In this document: positions 1-8,303 of the stretch, piece after piece
Numbering within the stretch: the first letter of the stretch is position 1
Layout of the letters: each line of letters begins with the position of its first letter
Assembly (NCBI GenBank): GCA_046348585.1
Contig: JAXMDZ010000002.1
Location: forward strand, 372,001-436,000
Reading direction: 5' to 3'
DNA length: 64,000 nucleotides
Origin: JADZAI01 sp046348585
GTDB lineage: Bacteria > Pseudomonadota > Alphaproteobacteria > Micropepsales > Micropepsaceae
Notes under the pieces: generated by a model
What the model was told of the DNA's origin: nothing
What the model saw: the letters and a program-made list of their open reading frames with translations, nothing else
Databases searched by the model: none
Translations under genes and position numbers: made by a program

Positions 1-481
1 GCCGCTTGGCGATGGCGCGCGCGATGGCGACGCGCTGCTGCTCGCCGCCGGAAAGCTGCGCGGGGAAATGGTCGTGCCGCGCGGCGGGCAGGCCGGCGAG
101 CTCCAGCGCCGCGCCGGGGGTCATCGGGTCGTGCGAGATCTCGGTGATGAGCGCGACGTTCTCGCGCGCCGTGAGGCTGGGCACGAGATTGTAGAACTGG
201 AAGACGAAGCCGACATGGTCGCGGCGGAAGCGGGTCATCCGCGCCTCGTCGAGCGCGGTCAGATCGTGGTCTTCGAACATGACCCGCCCGGCGGTCGGCT
301 TGTCGAGACCGCCGACGATGTTGACCAGCGTCGACTTGCCGGACCCCGACGGTCCCAGCAGGACCAGAAACTCGCCCGCGCCGATGGACAGATCGACGCC
401 GCGCAGCGCATGAACCTCGACGTCTCCGGACCGATAGACCTTGGTCAGGCCCTCGATGCTGATGACGGTCTTGCGCTGCAC
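1..481 (-). CDS. ABC transporter ATP-binding protein, MacB/LolD type (partial)
   Basis: This is the N-terminal 160 residues of an ABC ATPase; the C-terminus lies beyond the left edge. The Walker A motif GPSGSGKST is at about residues 43-51, the Q-loop segment FVFQFYNLVPSLT follows, and the signature LSGGEQQRVAIARA lies at the window edge. The wording around the Q-loop and signature is typical of the MacB/LolD group, which drives lipoprotein release or peptide and macrolide export with an FtsX-like permease. The permease is not in view and should lie to the left. No ATG is available between the upstream in-frame stop (TAG at 524-526) and the Walker A motif, so I take GTG at 481 as the start. 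The exact substrate is unknown. Confidence 0.85.
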   Translation of the reverse strand, partial: MQRKTVISIEGLTKVYRSGDVEVHALRGVDLSIGAGEFLVLLGPSGSGKSTLVNIVGGLDKPTAGRVMFEDHDLTALDEARMTRFRRDHVGFVFQFYNLVPSLTARENVALITEISHDPMTPGAALELAGLPAARHDHFPAQLSGGEQQRVAIARAIAKR

Positions 482-572
482 AGCGGTCGTCTGCCCCGAA
501 ATCCGTTTGCGCCGGAGGCGATCCTAGTCGGCACCGATAGCAGATGCACGGGCCGCCGCCCGTTGAAGAATG

Positions 573-980
573 TCAACGCGGCGAGGGGCCGAGGCGCGCC
601 TGGACCCAGGGGAACAGCGCGAACAGCGCCTGGGCGGCGAGGCCGATGGCCGGGCCCGCCTGATGATAGGCCTCGATCTGCGCCGCGAGCGAACGGTCGC
701 GGGCGAACAGGCCGAAGATCGTCTCGGCGCCGATGAGCAAGGCGAAAGCGGCAAGGCCCATGCCGAGCCGCGCCGCCGCGCCACGACCGACCGCGAAGCG
801 GCGGATCGCTGCCCGGCAGACCGCCCATGAAATGCCGAGCATCAGCGGCGCTTCGATCAGCGTCGCGGCCGGATCGCCGGCCGCCGGTTCGAGCGCGAGC
901 ACGCGCAAGCTGCCCAGCGCCACGCCGGCGAGGAAGACCCCGGCGAAATAGGCGAAGGCGGCGCGCAGGACGGTTCTCAT
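573..980 (-). CDS. small integral membrane protein, function unknown
   Basis: This 135-residue protein has about four hydrophobic stretches: residues 5-25, 40-60, 70-90, and a weaker one near 110-125. I recognise no catalytic motif. The ATG at 980 is preceded by GGAGCG at a short but usable distance. It lies 24 bp downstream of the PRPP synthetase gene on the same strand, so it may be the last gene of the MBL nuclease / phosphorylase / PRPP synthetase run. It could be a small transporter-like or stress membrane protein. No function is proposed. Confidence 0.65.
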   Translation of the reverse strand: MRTVLRAAFAYFAGVFLAGVALGSLRVLALEPAAGDPAATLIEAPLMLGISWAVCRAAIRRFAVGRGAAARLGMGLAAFALLIGAETIFGLFARDRSLAAQIEAYHQAGPAIGLAAQALFALFPWVQARLGPSPR

Positions 981-1004
981 CGGACGCTCCCCAGGGGACT
1001 GCGG

Positions 1005-1907
1005 TCAGCCGGACACCTCGCCGGCCAGCAGCCGCGCCACCGCTTTCGTCAGCGCGGGATGGATGTCGATGGCGTTCGACGGATGGGCGACGGTATTGCA
1101 GGTCACGATGGCGGCCGCCCCGGCCCGCTTCAGCGCGTCATAGGCGTCGTCCGCGAACAGCGCATGGACGCCGGCGAAGACCGGCGGCGTCCCGAACGCG
1201 GGGGCCACCGCCGCGGCGGCGGCGATCAGCGTCCGTCCGGTGGAGACGATGTCGTCGACGAAGACCGGCGTGCCGGACGGCGCATCGCCGCCCACGGGCA
1301 GACGGATCTCCACGTCGCGGTCGCCGCGCCGCGTCTTGTCCAGCACGGCGAAGGGCCGCCCGGCGAGCGCGGCGATGCGCGAGACCCATTGCGCGCTTTC
1401 GCCGTCGGGGCCGATCAGGAAGGCGTCGGGGACATTGCGGCCGATCCAGTCCGCGATTGCGCCGGCGGCGCTGGCGGCAGCTGCGGGAACGACGAAGACG
1501 TCGCCGAGGGCGGATATCCGATGAAGATGCGGATCGACGGTCGCGACGCCATCGAGAAACGACGAAAGCAGGCGCGCCATGGCGGGGGCGCTGACGCTTT
1601 CGCCGTCATGGAAGCGGCAATCCTGCCGCAGATAGGGCAGATAGGGCGCGGCCAGCAGCACCCGGCGCGCGCCGAGGTCGCGGGCGGTGGTCGCGGCGAG
1701 ATAGAGCGGAACGATCTTCGCATCGGGCGCATCGAGGCCGCAGGCGATCACCACGTCGGCCCCGTTCAGATCGCCGCCGAGGCGCAGATAGGTCTCGCCG
1801 TCCGGAAAGCGCCGCATCTCGACCTCGCCGATCCGGCCGCCGAGACCATCGGCCAGCGCCGCCGCCAGTCCGGCCGGATCGTGCAGGGGGAGAACGACCG
1901 GCGGCAC
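1005..1907 (-). CDS. prs: ribose-phosphate pyrophosphokinase (PRPP synthetase), divergent class
   Basis: It would make PRPP from ribose 5-phosphate and ATP. The protein has the Mg/ATP motif VDPHLHR near residue 130 and the PRPP-binding loop VFVDDIVSTGRTL near residue 215, and ends as a normal 300-residue enzyme. It differs from the main housekeeping type and resembles the shorter synthetases found beside thymidine phosphorylase-like genes. The proposed GTG start at 1907 sits 1 bp after the TGA that would end the upstream phosphorylase, as in a translationally coupled pair. In the sequence as given, the upstream frame carries a -1 shift and reads straight into this gene, so the two are one open frame. 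It may salvage ribose phosphate released by the phosphorylase. The family call is secure; the start and independence from the upstream gene are less so. Confidence 0.8.
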   Translation of the reverse strand: MPPVVLPLHDPAGLAAALADGLGGRIGEVEMRRFPDGETYLRLGGDLNGADVVIACGLDAPDAKIVPLYLAATTARDLGARRVLLAAPYLPYLRQDCRFHDGESVSAPAMARLLSSFLDGVATVDPHLHRISALGDVFVVPAAAASAAGAIADWIGRNVPDAFLIGPDGESAQWVSRIAALAGRPFAVLDKTRRGDRDVEIRLPVGGDAPSGTPVFVDDIVSTGRTLIAAAAAVAPAFGTPPVFAGVHALFADDAYDALKRAGAAAIVTCNTVAHPSNAIDIHPALTKAVARLLAGEVSG

Positions 1908-1908
1908 C

Positions 1909-3431
1909 TCAGGCCTCGATGCTGAGGGCGGTGCCGCCCTGTTCGACGAACTCGGCCGCATAGCCGAGCGCCCCGGGGATTCGGCGTGCAGGGTCAGCAG
2001 CTTCTGGCCGCGCTCCACCCTGGTTCCGATGGCGACATGAAGATCGATGCCGGCGGCCGGGGCCTTGGGCGCGCCCGAAAGCTTGGCGATGCGGGCGAGG
2101 CGGCGATTGTCGACGGCGACGACGGTTCCGGCGACCGGCGCTTCGAAGACCTGGGAGAAGGCCGCGCGCGGCGGCGTGCGGAAGCCGCCCTGCGCCATGC
2201 AGATCGCCTGGAATTTGGCGAAGGCGCGGCCGTCGTCCAGAATCCGCGCCGCCAGCGCCGCCCCCTGGCCGCGCGGCGCGGCCCCGCCCAGTTCCAGAAC
2301 GCTGGCGGCGAGCGCCAGCGCGCGTTCGCGCAGATCGGCGGGCGCGTCGGGATCGCGTTGCAGGACCTGCAGGATATCGCGCGCCTCCAGCGCCGGGCCG
2401 ATGCCCCGTCCGACCGGCGCGGCCCCATCGGTCTGGATGACCTCGACCGCGAGGCCGATCTCGCGGCCGACGCCGCTGAGCAGCCGGGTCAGGCGCGCGG
2501 CCTGGGCCGCCGAGCGGACCTTGGCGGTCGGCCCGACCGGCATGTCGATCACGCAATGGGTGGAACCGGCCGCCGCCTTCTTCGACAGAACCGACGCGAC
2601 GAGCTGGCCGTCGCTGTCGAAATCGAGCAGGCGCTCGATGCGGATCAGGATGTCGTCCACCGGGCTGAGGCCGATGCCGCCGCCCCAGACGATGCAGCCG
2701 CCCTCGCGCTCGACCACGCGCTGCATGGCGGCGAGGTCGAGTTCGACGGGGGCGATGACCTCCATCGTGTCGGCGGTGCCGGCGGGCGAGGTGATCGCCC
2801 GCGAGGAGGTCTTGGGGATGACGAGGCCGGCCGCCGCGACGATGGCGACGAGCACCGGCGTCGTGCGGTTGCCGGGCAGGCCCCCGATGCAGTGCTTGTC
2901 GACGATGGGCGCGGCCGGCCAGGTCAGGCGGCTGCCCGCATTCAGCATGGCGCGGGTGAGCGCCACGGTCTCGCGGTAGGAGAGCCGCTGTCCGGCGCAA
3001 GCGGTCAGGAACGCCGCCGTCTCGACCGGCGAATAGCGGCCCTCGCCGACGTCGCGCACGATCTCGTCGATGGCGGCGGGTCTCAGCTCCTCGCCGTGGA
3101 TCTTGCCCCGGACCGCCGACAGCGAGTGGACGGGCTCGGGATGATCGACGTGAAGATGCTCGTCCGCGCCCGGCGCGAGCAGCCGCCAGGCCGCTTCCGA
3201 AAGACCCGCCTCGTCCATCCCGATGAGGTCCGAGGTCACGACGTTCAGCGTCGCGATGATCGCGTTGCGATGGGTCGAAAGGCGGACGCGGGCCTGCGAC
3301 TCGAAGCCTTCGGCGCGGCACACCTCGCTGTCGCGGTGCAGATAGACGATCGGCTCGTTATAGGTGTCGATGCCCATGCGCCGGATGGCGAGCCAGCGCT
3401 GGCCGGGCAGGCGTTTGCCGGAAACCGTCAA
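1909..3431 (-). CDS. deoA: thymidine phosphorylase / AMP phosphorylase-like enzyme (frameshifted near its C-terminus)
   Basis: This is a pyrimidine/nucleotide phosphorylase of about 507 residues. The N-terminal part (IDTYNEPIVYLHRD...VCRAEGF) is typical of the long DeoA/AMP-phosphorylase family. The core includes VDKHCIGGLPGNRTTPV, SSRAITSPAGTADTMEV and the lysine motif VLSKKAAAGSTH. The likely start is TTG at 3431, overlapping the TGA of the MBL nuclease gene. The conserved tail GALGYAAEFVEQGGTALSIEA ending in TGA at 1909 is in the -1 frame relative to the body. The break is at CCCCGGGG, 1971-1978, where adding one C restores the expected frame. As sequenced, the 0 frame bypasses this stop and enters the PRPP synthetase. 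This may be a base-call error, a real indel, or a -1 slip site (heptamer CCCGGGG in the right phase). Phosphorylase activity is inferred from family. Confidence 0.8.
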
Positions 3432-4804
3432 GCCGCGCCGCTCCCCGTCAGATCGACCGTCTGCAGATGCTCCGGCACGATCGCGTCCCAGCCCAGCTCG
3501 CGCTTGAGGCGGGCGCGGAAGGCGTCGGAGGCGGCCGCCTCGCCGTGGGTGACGAAGGTGCGGCGCGGCGCGTGCGGCAGCCGTTTCGCCCAGGCCATCA
3601 GCTCGTCGGAATCGGCATGGGCGGAGAGGCCGTCGAGGCCGACGACTTCCGCGCCGATGGGCACGTCCTCTCCGAAGATGCGCACCGACTTCGCGCCGCC
3701 GAGGATCGCCGCCCCGCGCGTGCCCCCGGCCTGGAAACCGGCCAGCACGATCATGTTGCGCGGGTCCTCGGCGAAGGCCGACAGGTGGTGGACGATGCGC
3801 CCGCCGGTCGCCATGCCGCTGCCCGCGATGATGACCATCGGCCCCCGCGACTTGTTGAGCCGCTTCGACTCCTCCGCCGAAGTCACGATGGTCGCCGCCC
3901 GGCACATCGCCTCGGTCTCGTCCCGGTCGAGACGATGCTCGCGGCGGTGATCGTGATAGATGCGCGTGACGTCGGTCGCCATCGGGCTGTTCAGAAAGAC
4001 CGGCAGATCCTTCGGGATCGCGCCCGCCCGCTTCAGCCGCGCGATGCCCCAGAGCAGCGACTGCGTCCGCCCGACCGCGAAGCTCGCGATCATCACGACC
4101 CCGCCCCGCGCCGCCGCCCTGGCGATCGCCTGCCCCAGAATCTCGTAAGGATCGGCCGGATCGTGCGTCCGGTTCCCGTAGGTCGACTCGACGACCAGAT
4201 AGTCCGTCTCCACCGGATCGGCCGGAGCGCGCATGATCTCGTCATGCGGCCGCCCCAGATCGCCGCTGAAGAGGATCGAGGTCTGCCGGTCGCGGATCTC
4301 GACGCTCGCCGCCCCCAGAATATGCCCCGCCGGCCGCAGCGTCGCCGTGAGCCCCCGCATCGGCGCGAAAGCCTCGCCGAAATCGCGCGCCTCGAACTGC
4401 TTCAGCGCGCGCTCGGCATCGGCGCTCGTATAGAGCGGCATCGCCGGGCTGTGGCGCGAATAGCCCCGTCGGTTGGCGCGAGCCGCATCCTCCTCCTGCA
4501 AAGCCCCGCTATCGGGCAGCAGGATGCGGCAGAGATCGATCGTCGCCTGCGTGCAGTAGATCGGCCCCGCAAACCCGTTCTTGACCAGCAGCGGCACATA
4601 GCCCGAATGGTCGAGATGGGCATGGGTGAGCACGACGGCCTCGAGCGCCGCCGCCTTGACCGGCAGGGGCGCCCAGTTGCGCTCGCGCAGCACCTTGTAG
4701 CCCTGGAAGAGACCGCAATCGACGAGGATCGACCGCCGCCCCGCCGTCAGCAGATATTTCGAGCCCGTGACGGTGTCGGCTCCCCCCAGAAAGGTCAGCT
4801 TCAT
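3428..4804 (-). CDS. MBL-fold / beta-CASP RNA nuclease
   Basis: The 458-residue protein has the metallo-beta-lactamase motif HAHLDH at residues 61-66, a central beta-CASP region, and a C-terminal RNA-specificity segment with SAHADSDEL and FVTHGEAAASDAFR, as in RNase J/CPSF-73-like exonucleases (YSH1 group). It is predicted to be cytoplasmic and to cut RNA using two zinc ions. It starts at ATG 4804 and its stop overlaps the phosphorylase start, so the two are probably co-translated. In other proteobacteria this gene often accompanies stress, PHA or low-oxygen clusters. That fits the NnrU and cytochrome c genes just upstream on the other strand. The RNA target is unknown. Confidence 0.88.
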   Translation of the reverse strand: MKLTFLGGADTVTGSKYLLTAGRRSILVDCGLFQGYKVLRERNWAPLPVKAAALEAVVLTHAHLDHSGYVPLLVKNGFAGPIYCTQATIDLCRILLPDSGALQEEDAARANRRGYSRHSPAMPLYTSADAERALKQFEARDFGEAFAPMRGLTATLRPAGHILGAASVEIRDRQTSILFSGDLGRPHDEIMRAPADPVETDYLVVESTYGNRTHDPADPYEILGQAIARAAARGGVVMIASFAVGRTQSLLWGIARLKRAGAIPKDLPVFLNSPMATDVTRIYHDHRREHRLDRDETEAMCRAATIVTSAEESKRLNKSRGPMVIIAGSGMATGGRIVHHLSAFAEDPRNMIVLAGFQAGGTRGAAILGGAKSVRIFGEDVPIGAEVVGLDGLSAHADSDELMAWAKRLPHAPRRTFVTHGEAAASDAFRARLKRELGWDAIVPEHLQTVDLTGSGAA

Positions 4805-4947
4805 GCGTTCCCCTGGCGCGCGCGCCGGTCATCGTGATCGCCGGGCGACTATGGCCGATCCGGACGGCGCCCGTCATCCCCGCAATGAGGCCCATTCGCC
4901 GCCCGTCCGGACGTGCGCCGCCCGCCGATTCGGCCTAAGCTGACGCC

Positions 4948-5307
4948 ATGAGATTCGCCCGCACATTCCCCTCGCTGCTTTCGCTCGCCGCCTGCGCTCT
5001 TCTCGCCGCCTGCGCCGCCGGCGGCCAGGAGGACGGCGAGGCCGCCGCCGCCGCGCGCGGCAAGGCCCTGGCCGAGGCGCAATGCGCCCAGTGCCACGCC
5101 ATCGGCCCGACCGGCCTCAGCCCCTATCCCGCCGCGCCGCTGTGGCGCGAGCTGGCGGAAACGCGCGACACCGACGAGCTGGCGCAGCTCTTCGGCGAGG
5201 GCAAGCTGATCCACCGCGAAGGCACGCTGTCGATGCCGGAGTTCATGATGACGCCGCAGCAGATCGGCGAGCTGGTGGCCTACATGAAGACCCTGCGCAG
5301 CAGCTGA
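4948..5307 (+). CDS. c-type cytochrome lipoprotein
   Basis: A 119-residue monohaem cytochrome c. A signal peptide ends in lipobox LAAC (Cys22), so the protein is probably anchored to a membrane on the periplasmic side. The haem site is CAQCH at residues 46-50, and SMPEFMM about 45 residues later supplies the methionine ligand. It is a small class I electron carrier. Genes on both sides deal with sulfide oxidation or nitrogen-oxide physiology, so it may pass electrons from quinol or sulfide oxidation, but this is inference. It is 25 bp upstream of the NnrU gene on the same strand, a probable two-gene operon. Confidence 0.88.
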   Translation: MRFARTFPSLLSLAACALLAACAAGGQEDGEAAAAARGKALAEAQCAQCHAIGPTGLSPYPAAPLWRELAETRDTDELAQLFGEGKLIHREGTLSMPEFMMTPQQIGELVAYMKTLRSS

Positions 5308-5332
5308 GCCGCAAGGCGGATCGGAGGACGCG

Positions 5333-5917
5333 ATGCTGTTCCTGGTGGCGGGCGTCGTGCTGTTCGCGGCGTCGCATTCCCTGCCGATGTTCGCCGCCTT
5401 GCGCGCGCGCCTCATCGCCTCGATCGGCGAAGGCCCGGTCAAGGGCCTCGTGATGCTCGGCGCGGCGGCGGGACTGGCGCTGATGATCTGGGGCTATGGC
5501 GCGGCCCGCGCCGATGGTACGGCGCTGCTCTGGGACCCGCCGCTCTGGACGCGCCATCTGGCGGCGACGGCGATGCTGCCCGCGCTGATCATGCTGGCCG
5601 CCGCCTACACGCCGGCCGGACGGCTCAAGGCGATGCTCAAACATCCCATGCTCGCCGGCGTGAAGCTGTGGGCGGTCGCCCATCTCGCGGCCAACGGCAC
5701 GGCGGCCGATCTCGTGCTGTTCGGCGGCCTTCTCGCCTGGGCGGTCGCCGACCGCATCTCGCTCGCCCGGCGCGAACGGGCGGGACTGGTCGCGCGCCCG
5801 GCCGCCGGTCCCGCCGTCAACGACCTCGTCGCGGTCGCGGTGGGGACCGGCCTCTGGGCGCTCATCGCCTTCTGGGGCCACGCCTATCTCTTCGGCGTCG
5901 ACCCGCTCGCGGTCTGA
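5333..5917 (+). CDS. NnrU family membrane protein
   Basis: This 194-residue polytopic protein has the NnrU-family layout: an N-terminal helix with ASHSLPMF, RxxL-containing loops, a central LMIWGYGAARADG segment, and HPMLAGVKLWAVAHLAANG, which carries the conserved histidines. The family is linked to denitrification and nitric-oxide-related growth in alphaproteobacteria and is structurally related to isoprenoid-modifying membrane enzymes. The biochemical role is unsettled. The ATG at 5333 has a GGAGG sequence upstream. It follows the cytochrome c gene closely. Confidence 0.85.
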   Translation: MLFLVAGVVLFAASHSLPMFAALRARLIASIGEGPVKGLVMLGAAAGLALMIWGYGAARADGTALLWDPPLWTRHLAATAMLPALIMLAAAYTPAGRLKAMLKHPMLAGVKLWAVAHLAANGTAADLVLFGGLLAWAVADRISLARRERAGLVARPAAGPAVNDLVAVAVGTGLWALIAFWGHAYLFGVDPLAV

Positions 5918-5948
5918 CGCAAGGCGCGCCGGACGCCCTGCCTTCGGT

Positions 5949-6149
5949 TCAGAAGGCCGGGCCGGGCTTCACGCCCAGTTTGCGGAACGCCATCGCCGCC
6001 GGGCAGAAGCCGGTGAACGAGGCCTGGATCATGTTCACCCCGGCGAAAGCGGTGAGCAGCAGGAAGGCCGGGTGGACGAAATAGCCGAGCGCCAGGCCCA
6101 GCAGGACGACGAAGCCCGCAAAGACGAGGACGGCGCGATCGAGGGTCAT
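5949..6149 (-). CDS. small inner-membrane protein of the DUF2892/YgaP-tail type
   Basis: The 66-residue protein has two hydrophobic helices (about 5-25 and 28-48) and the segment GFCPAAMAFRKLGVKPG. This matches the small DUF2892 membrane proteins that often accompany rhodaneses or sulfide:quinone oxidoreductases. It starts 28 bp after the stop of the sulfide:quinone oxidoreductase gene on the same strand, so it is probably expressed with it. Its role in sulfur handling is inferred from context. Confidence 0.8.
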   Translation of the reverse strand: MTLDRAVLVFAGFVVLLGLALGYFVHPAFLLLTAFAGVNMIQASFTGFCPAAMAFRKLGVKPGPAF

Positions 6150-6177
6150 GGAAGTGCTCCTTCGGGTTGGGCGGCGC

Positions 6178-7470
6178 TCAGGCCGATTCGTGACGCTTGA
6201 TTTCTTTCAGCTTGCGGATGCCGAGCAGATCGAGCGCGAGACGCTCGTAGAACGGCTCGCTGGTGCCCTTGCGGATCTTGCGCAGGAAGTATTTCTCGAA
6301 GCCGATCTTCGCCAGATGGACCCAGCGCCCGCGCCGCGACCAGTTCACGTTGCGCGGCGGAATCTGCGGCTGGGCGACGAAGGCGATGCCCTCGTCGCCG
6401 AAATCGGCGAGGCAGACCGCGTTCCAGGTCGGCTCGTATTCCGGCTCGCGGCCTTTCAGCAGGTCGCCGATGTTCTCGGCCGTCGCGGTCACCATGGATT
6501 CGATCATGAATCCGGTCTTGGGCACGCCCACGGGGAGCGCCGTGCCGCCCATCGGCGGGATGGCAACGCAGACGCCGATGCCGAAGACGTTGGGGTATTT
6601 CGGGTTGCGCTGGTGCTTGTCGACGATGACGAAGCCGCGCGGATTGACCAGGCCCTCGATGCCGCGGATCGCAGCGACGCCGCGGAAGGCGGGCAGCATC
6701 ATCGAGAAGCCGAACGGCAATTGATGCGCCTTCTTCAGGCTGCCGTCGTCGTTGACCTCCTCGACATGCATCACCCCGGCCTCGACCTTCACGACCTTGG
6801 CGTTGGTGATCCACTTGATGTGCTTGTCGCGCAGCGCGGTCTCCAGCATCGTCTTGGTGTCGCCGACGCCGTCGAGGCCGAGATGGCCGATATAGGGCTC
6901 GGGCGTCACGAAGGTCATGGGCACGCGGTCGCGCATCTTGCGGCGGCGCAGGTCGGTTTCCATGATGAAGGCGAATTCGTAGGCGGGGCCGTAGCAGGAC
7001 GCGCCCTGCACCGCGCCGACGACGATGGGCGCGGGATTGGCGACGAAGGCGCTCCACTTTTCGGCGGCTTTCGTCGCGTGGCCGATCGTGCAGACCGAAG
7101 CCGTGTGGCCCTCGGGGCCGAGGCCCTCGATTTCGTCGAAGGCGAGGTCGGGACCGGTGGAGATGATGAGGTAATCGTAGGAGACGGTATTGCCGTCGTT
7201 CAGCTCGATCTCGTTGCGCTCGGGCGCGACGCGCTTGGCGCCGCACGAGAGGAAGGCGATCTTGCGCCGCTCGAAGATCGGCCTCAGCTCGACCGTGATG
7301 TCGGACGGCTTGCGCCACTGCACCGCCACCCAGGGGTTGGACGGCACGAACGAATAGGTCTCCGAATCCGAGATGACCGTCAGGCGGTCGTCCTTGCCCA
7401 TTTTGGCCTTCATCTCGTAGGCCATGATCACGCCGCCAAGACCGGCCCCCAACACCACGATATGCGCCAT
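6178..7470 (-). CDS. sqr: sulfide:quinone oxidoreductase
   Basis: This FAD enzyme of 430 residues oxidises sulfide to persulfide or polysulfide and passes electrons to membrane quinone. It begins with the Rossmann motif GAGLGGV. The three cysteines used by bona fide enzymes are present: Cys127 (SVCTIGHA), Cys159 (GASCYGPAYEF) and Cys353 (AVCLADFGD), almost the same spacing as in characterised enzymes. The C-terminal WSRRGRWVHLAKIGFEKYF region is the membrane-binding tail. I chose ATG 7470 because MAHIVVLGAG is the natural N-terminus and GGAGGG precedes it. It is divergent from a SqrR/BigR-like repressor, with an AT-rich palindrome between them, so induction by sulfide is likely. Confidence 0.92.
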   Translation of the reverse strand: MAHIVVLGAGLGGVIMAYEMKAKMGKDDRLTVISDSETYSFVPSNPWVAVQWRKPSDITVELRPIFERRKIAFLSCGAKRVAPERNEIELNDGNTVSYDYLIISTGPDLAFDEIEGLGPEGHTASVCTIGHATKAAEKWSAFVANPAPIVVGAVQGASCYGPAYEFAFIMETDLRRRKMRDRVPMTFVTPEPYIGHLGLDGVGDTKTMLETALRDKHIKWITNAKVVKVEAGVMHVEEVNDDGSLKKAHQLPFGFSMMLPAFRGVAAIRGIEGLVNPRGFVIVDKHQRNPKYPNVFGIGVCVAIPPMGGTALPVGVPKTGFMIESMVTATAENIGDLLKGREPEYEPTWNAVCLADFGDEGIAFVAQPQIPPRNVNWSRRGRWVHLAKIGFEKYFLRKIRKGTSEPFYERLALDLLGIRKLKEIKRHESA

Positions 7471-7601
7471 CCTGCCCTCCATGTGCGGAGCCTGCCGCGC
7501 CCGCTTGTGCGTCTTGTCCTCCGCGGCCCGGCCGCGGTCATTGATATCCGGCAATCGCCGCGGCGCATTCAAACCGCACTCTTGCCTCGTCCGCAAGTCT
7601 C

Positions 7602-7617
7602 AATATATACGCATATT
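7602..7617. promoter_or_regulatory. candidate SqrR/BigR operator
   Basis: The inverted repeat AATAT-N6-ATATT is an AT-rich island in otherwise GC-rich DNA. It lies just upstream of the ArsR-family gene (start 7633) and 130 bp upstream of the divergent sulfide:quinone oxidoreductase. BigR-type repressors bind AT-rich palindromes of this kind. The assignment is by position and resemblance. Confidence 0.6.
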
Positions 7618-7632
7618 AGGAGATACTGAAAT

Positions 7633-7980
7633 ATGGAAATCGACCCCAAGCGGATGAAGCGCGCGGCCGCCGACGCCAGCGGCCTGTTCGCCGTGCTGTC
7701 GAGCCCCAAGCGGCTGATGATTCTCTGCCGGCTGGTCGACGGCGAGGCGAGCGTCGGCGAACTGGCGGCCTTCGCGGGCGGCACCCAGTCCGGCGTCTCG
7801 CAGCATCTCGCCATGCTGCGCAATCAGGGGGTCGTCGCCACCCGCCGCGACGCCCAGACCATCTATTACCGCCTCGCCAGCGAGCCGGCGCGGGGTATCA
7901 TGGAGGCGGCCTACGCCTCGTTCTGCGGCCCCGCCAAGGGGCGCGGCCGCGCCTGCAAACCCTCGGGAGCAAAGGCATGA
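7633..7980 (+). CDS. sqrR: ArsR-family persulfide-sensing repressor, SqrR/BigR type
   Basis: A 115-residue winged-helix repressor. The recognition helix region is QSGVSQHLAMLRNQG. The only two cysteines in the core, Cys32 (MILCRL) and Cys98 (ASFCG), are 66 residues apart, the same separation as the persulfide-sensing pair of SqrR and BigR (known family chemistry: sulfide forms a tetrasulfide bridge and releases DNA). AGGAGA is well placed before ATG 7633. The gene overlaps the rhodanese gene by ATGA and is followed by an RND pump, so it is likely to repress its own operon and the divergent sqr. A metal-sensing ArsR is less likely because no metal-binding cysteine cluster is present. Confidence 0.85.
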   Translation: MEIDPKRMKRAAADASGLFAVLSSPKRLMILCRLVDGEASVGELAAFAGGTQSGVSQHLAMLRNQGVVATRRDAQTIYYRLASEPARGIMEAAYASFCGPAKGRGRACKPSGAKA

Positions 7981-8294
7981 GCAAGGTCAGCCACATCGAG
8001 CCGAAGGATCTGGCGGCGGCCCTGAAGGAAGGACGCTGCGTGCTCATCGACGTGCGCGAGCCGAGCGAGCACCGTTCGGCCCGGATTCCGGGCGCGATGC
8101 TCCATCCGCTGTCGTCGTTCGATCCCGGCAAGCTGCCCTGCGAGCCCGGCAAGACGCTGGTGATCGCCTGCGCGGCGGGCGGACGCTCGCTGCGGGCGGC
8201 GACGGCCTGCGCGGCGGCCGGGATGCCGGCCACGAACCTCACCGGCGGCCTCGCCGCCTGGCACAAGGCCGGTCTTCCGGTCGATCGGGGATAG
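7977..8294 (+). CDS. rhodanese-like sulfurtransferase
   Basis: The single-domain rhodanese has 105 residues, the N-terminal motif LIDVREPSEH, and a catalytic loop CAAGGRS starting at Cys65, which would carry a persulfide. The start overlaps the repressor stop (ATGA), showing translational coupling. There is no signal peptide, so it should be cytoplasmic. It probably transfers sulfane sulfur made by the sulfide:quinone oxidoreductase to a thiol acceptor. Confidence 0.88.
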   Translation: MSKVSHIEPKDLAAALKEGRCVLIDVREPSEHRSARIPGAMLHPLSSFDPGKLPCEPGKTLVIACAAGGRSLRAATACAAAGMPATNLTGGLAAWHKAGLPVDRG

Positions 8295-8303
8295 GAGCGA
8301 CGC

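Noticed and set aside
2047..2979. 310-residue plus-strand frame over the phosphorylase gene
   Set aside because: Overlaps a conserved gene on the opposite strand and has the Arg/Ser/Ala bias of an antisense shadow.
1986..3950. 654-residue plus-strand frame opposite the phosphorylase
   Set aside because: Antisense shadow of a conserved enzyme, typical of high-GC DNA, with no family motif.
7541..7554. FNR/FixK-like box TTGAT-N4-GGCAA before sulfide:quinone oxidoreductase
   Set aside because: Only one half matches TTGAT-N4-ATCAA well; the AATAT palindrome is the stronger regulatory candidate.
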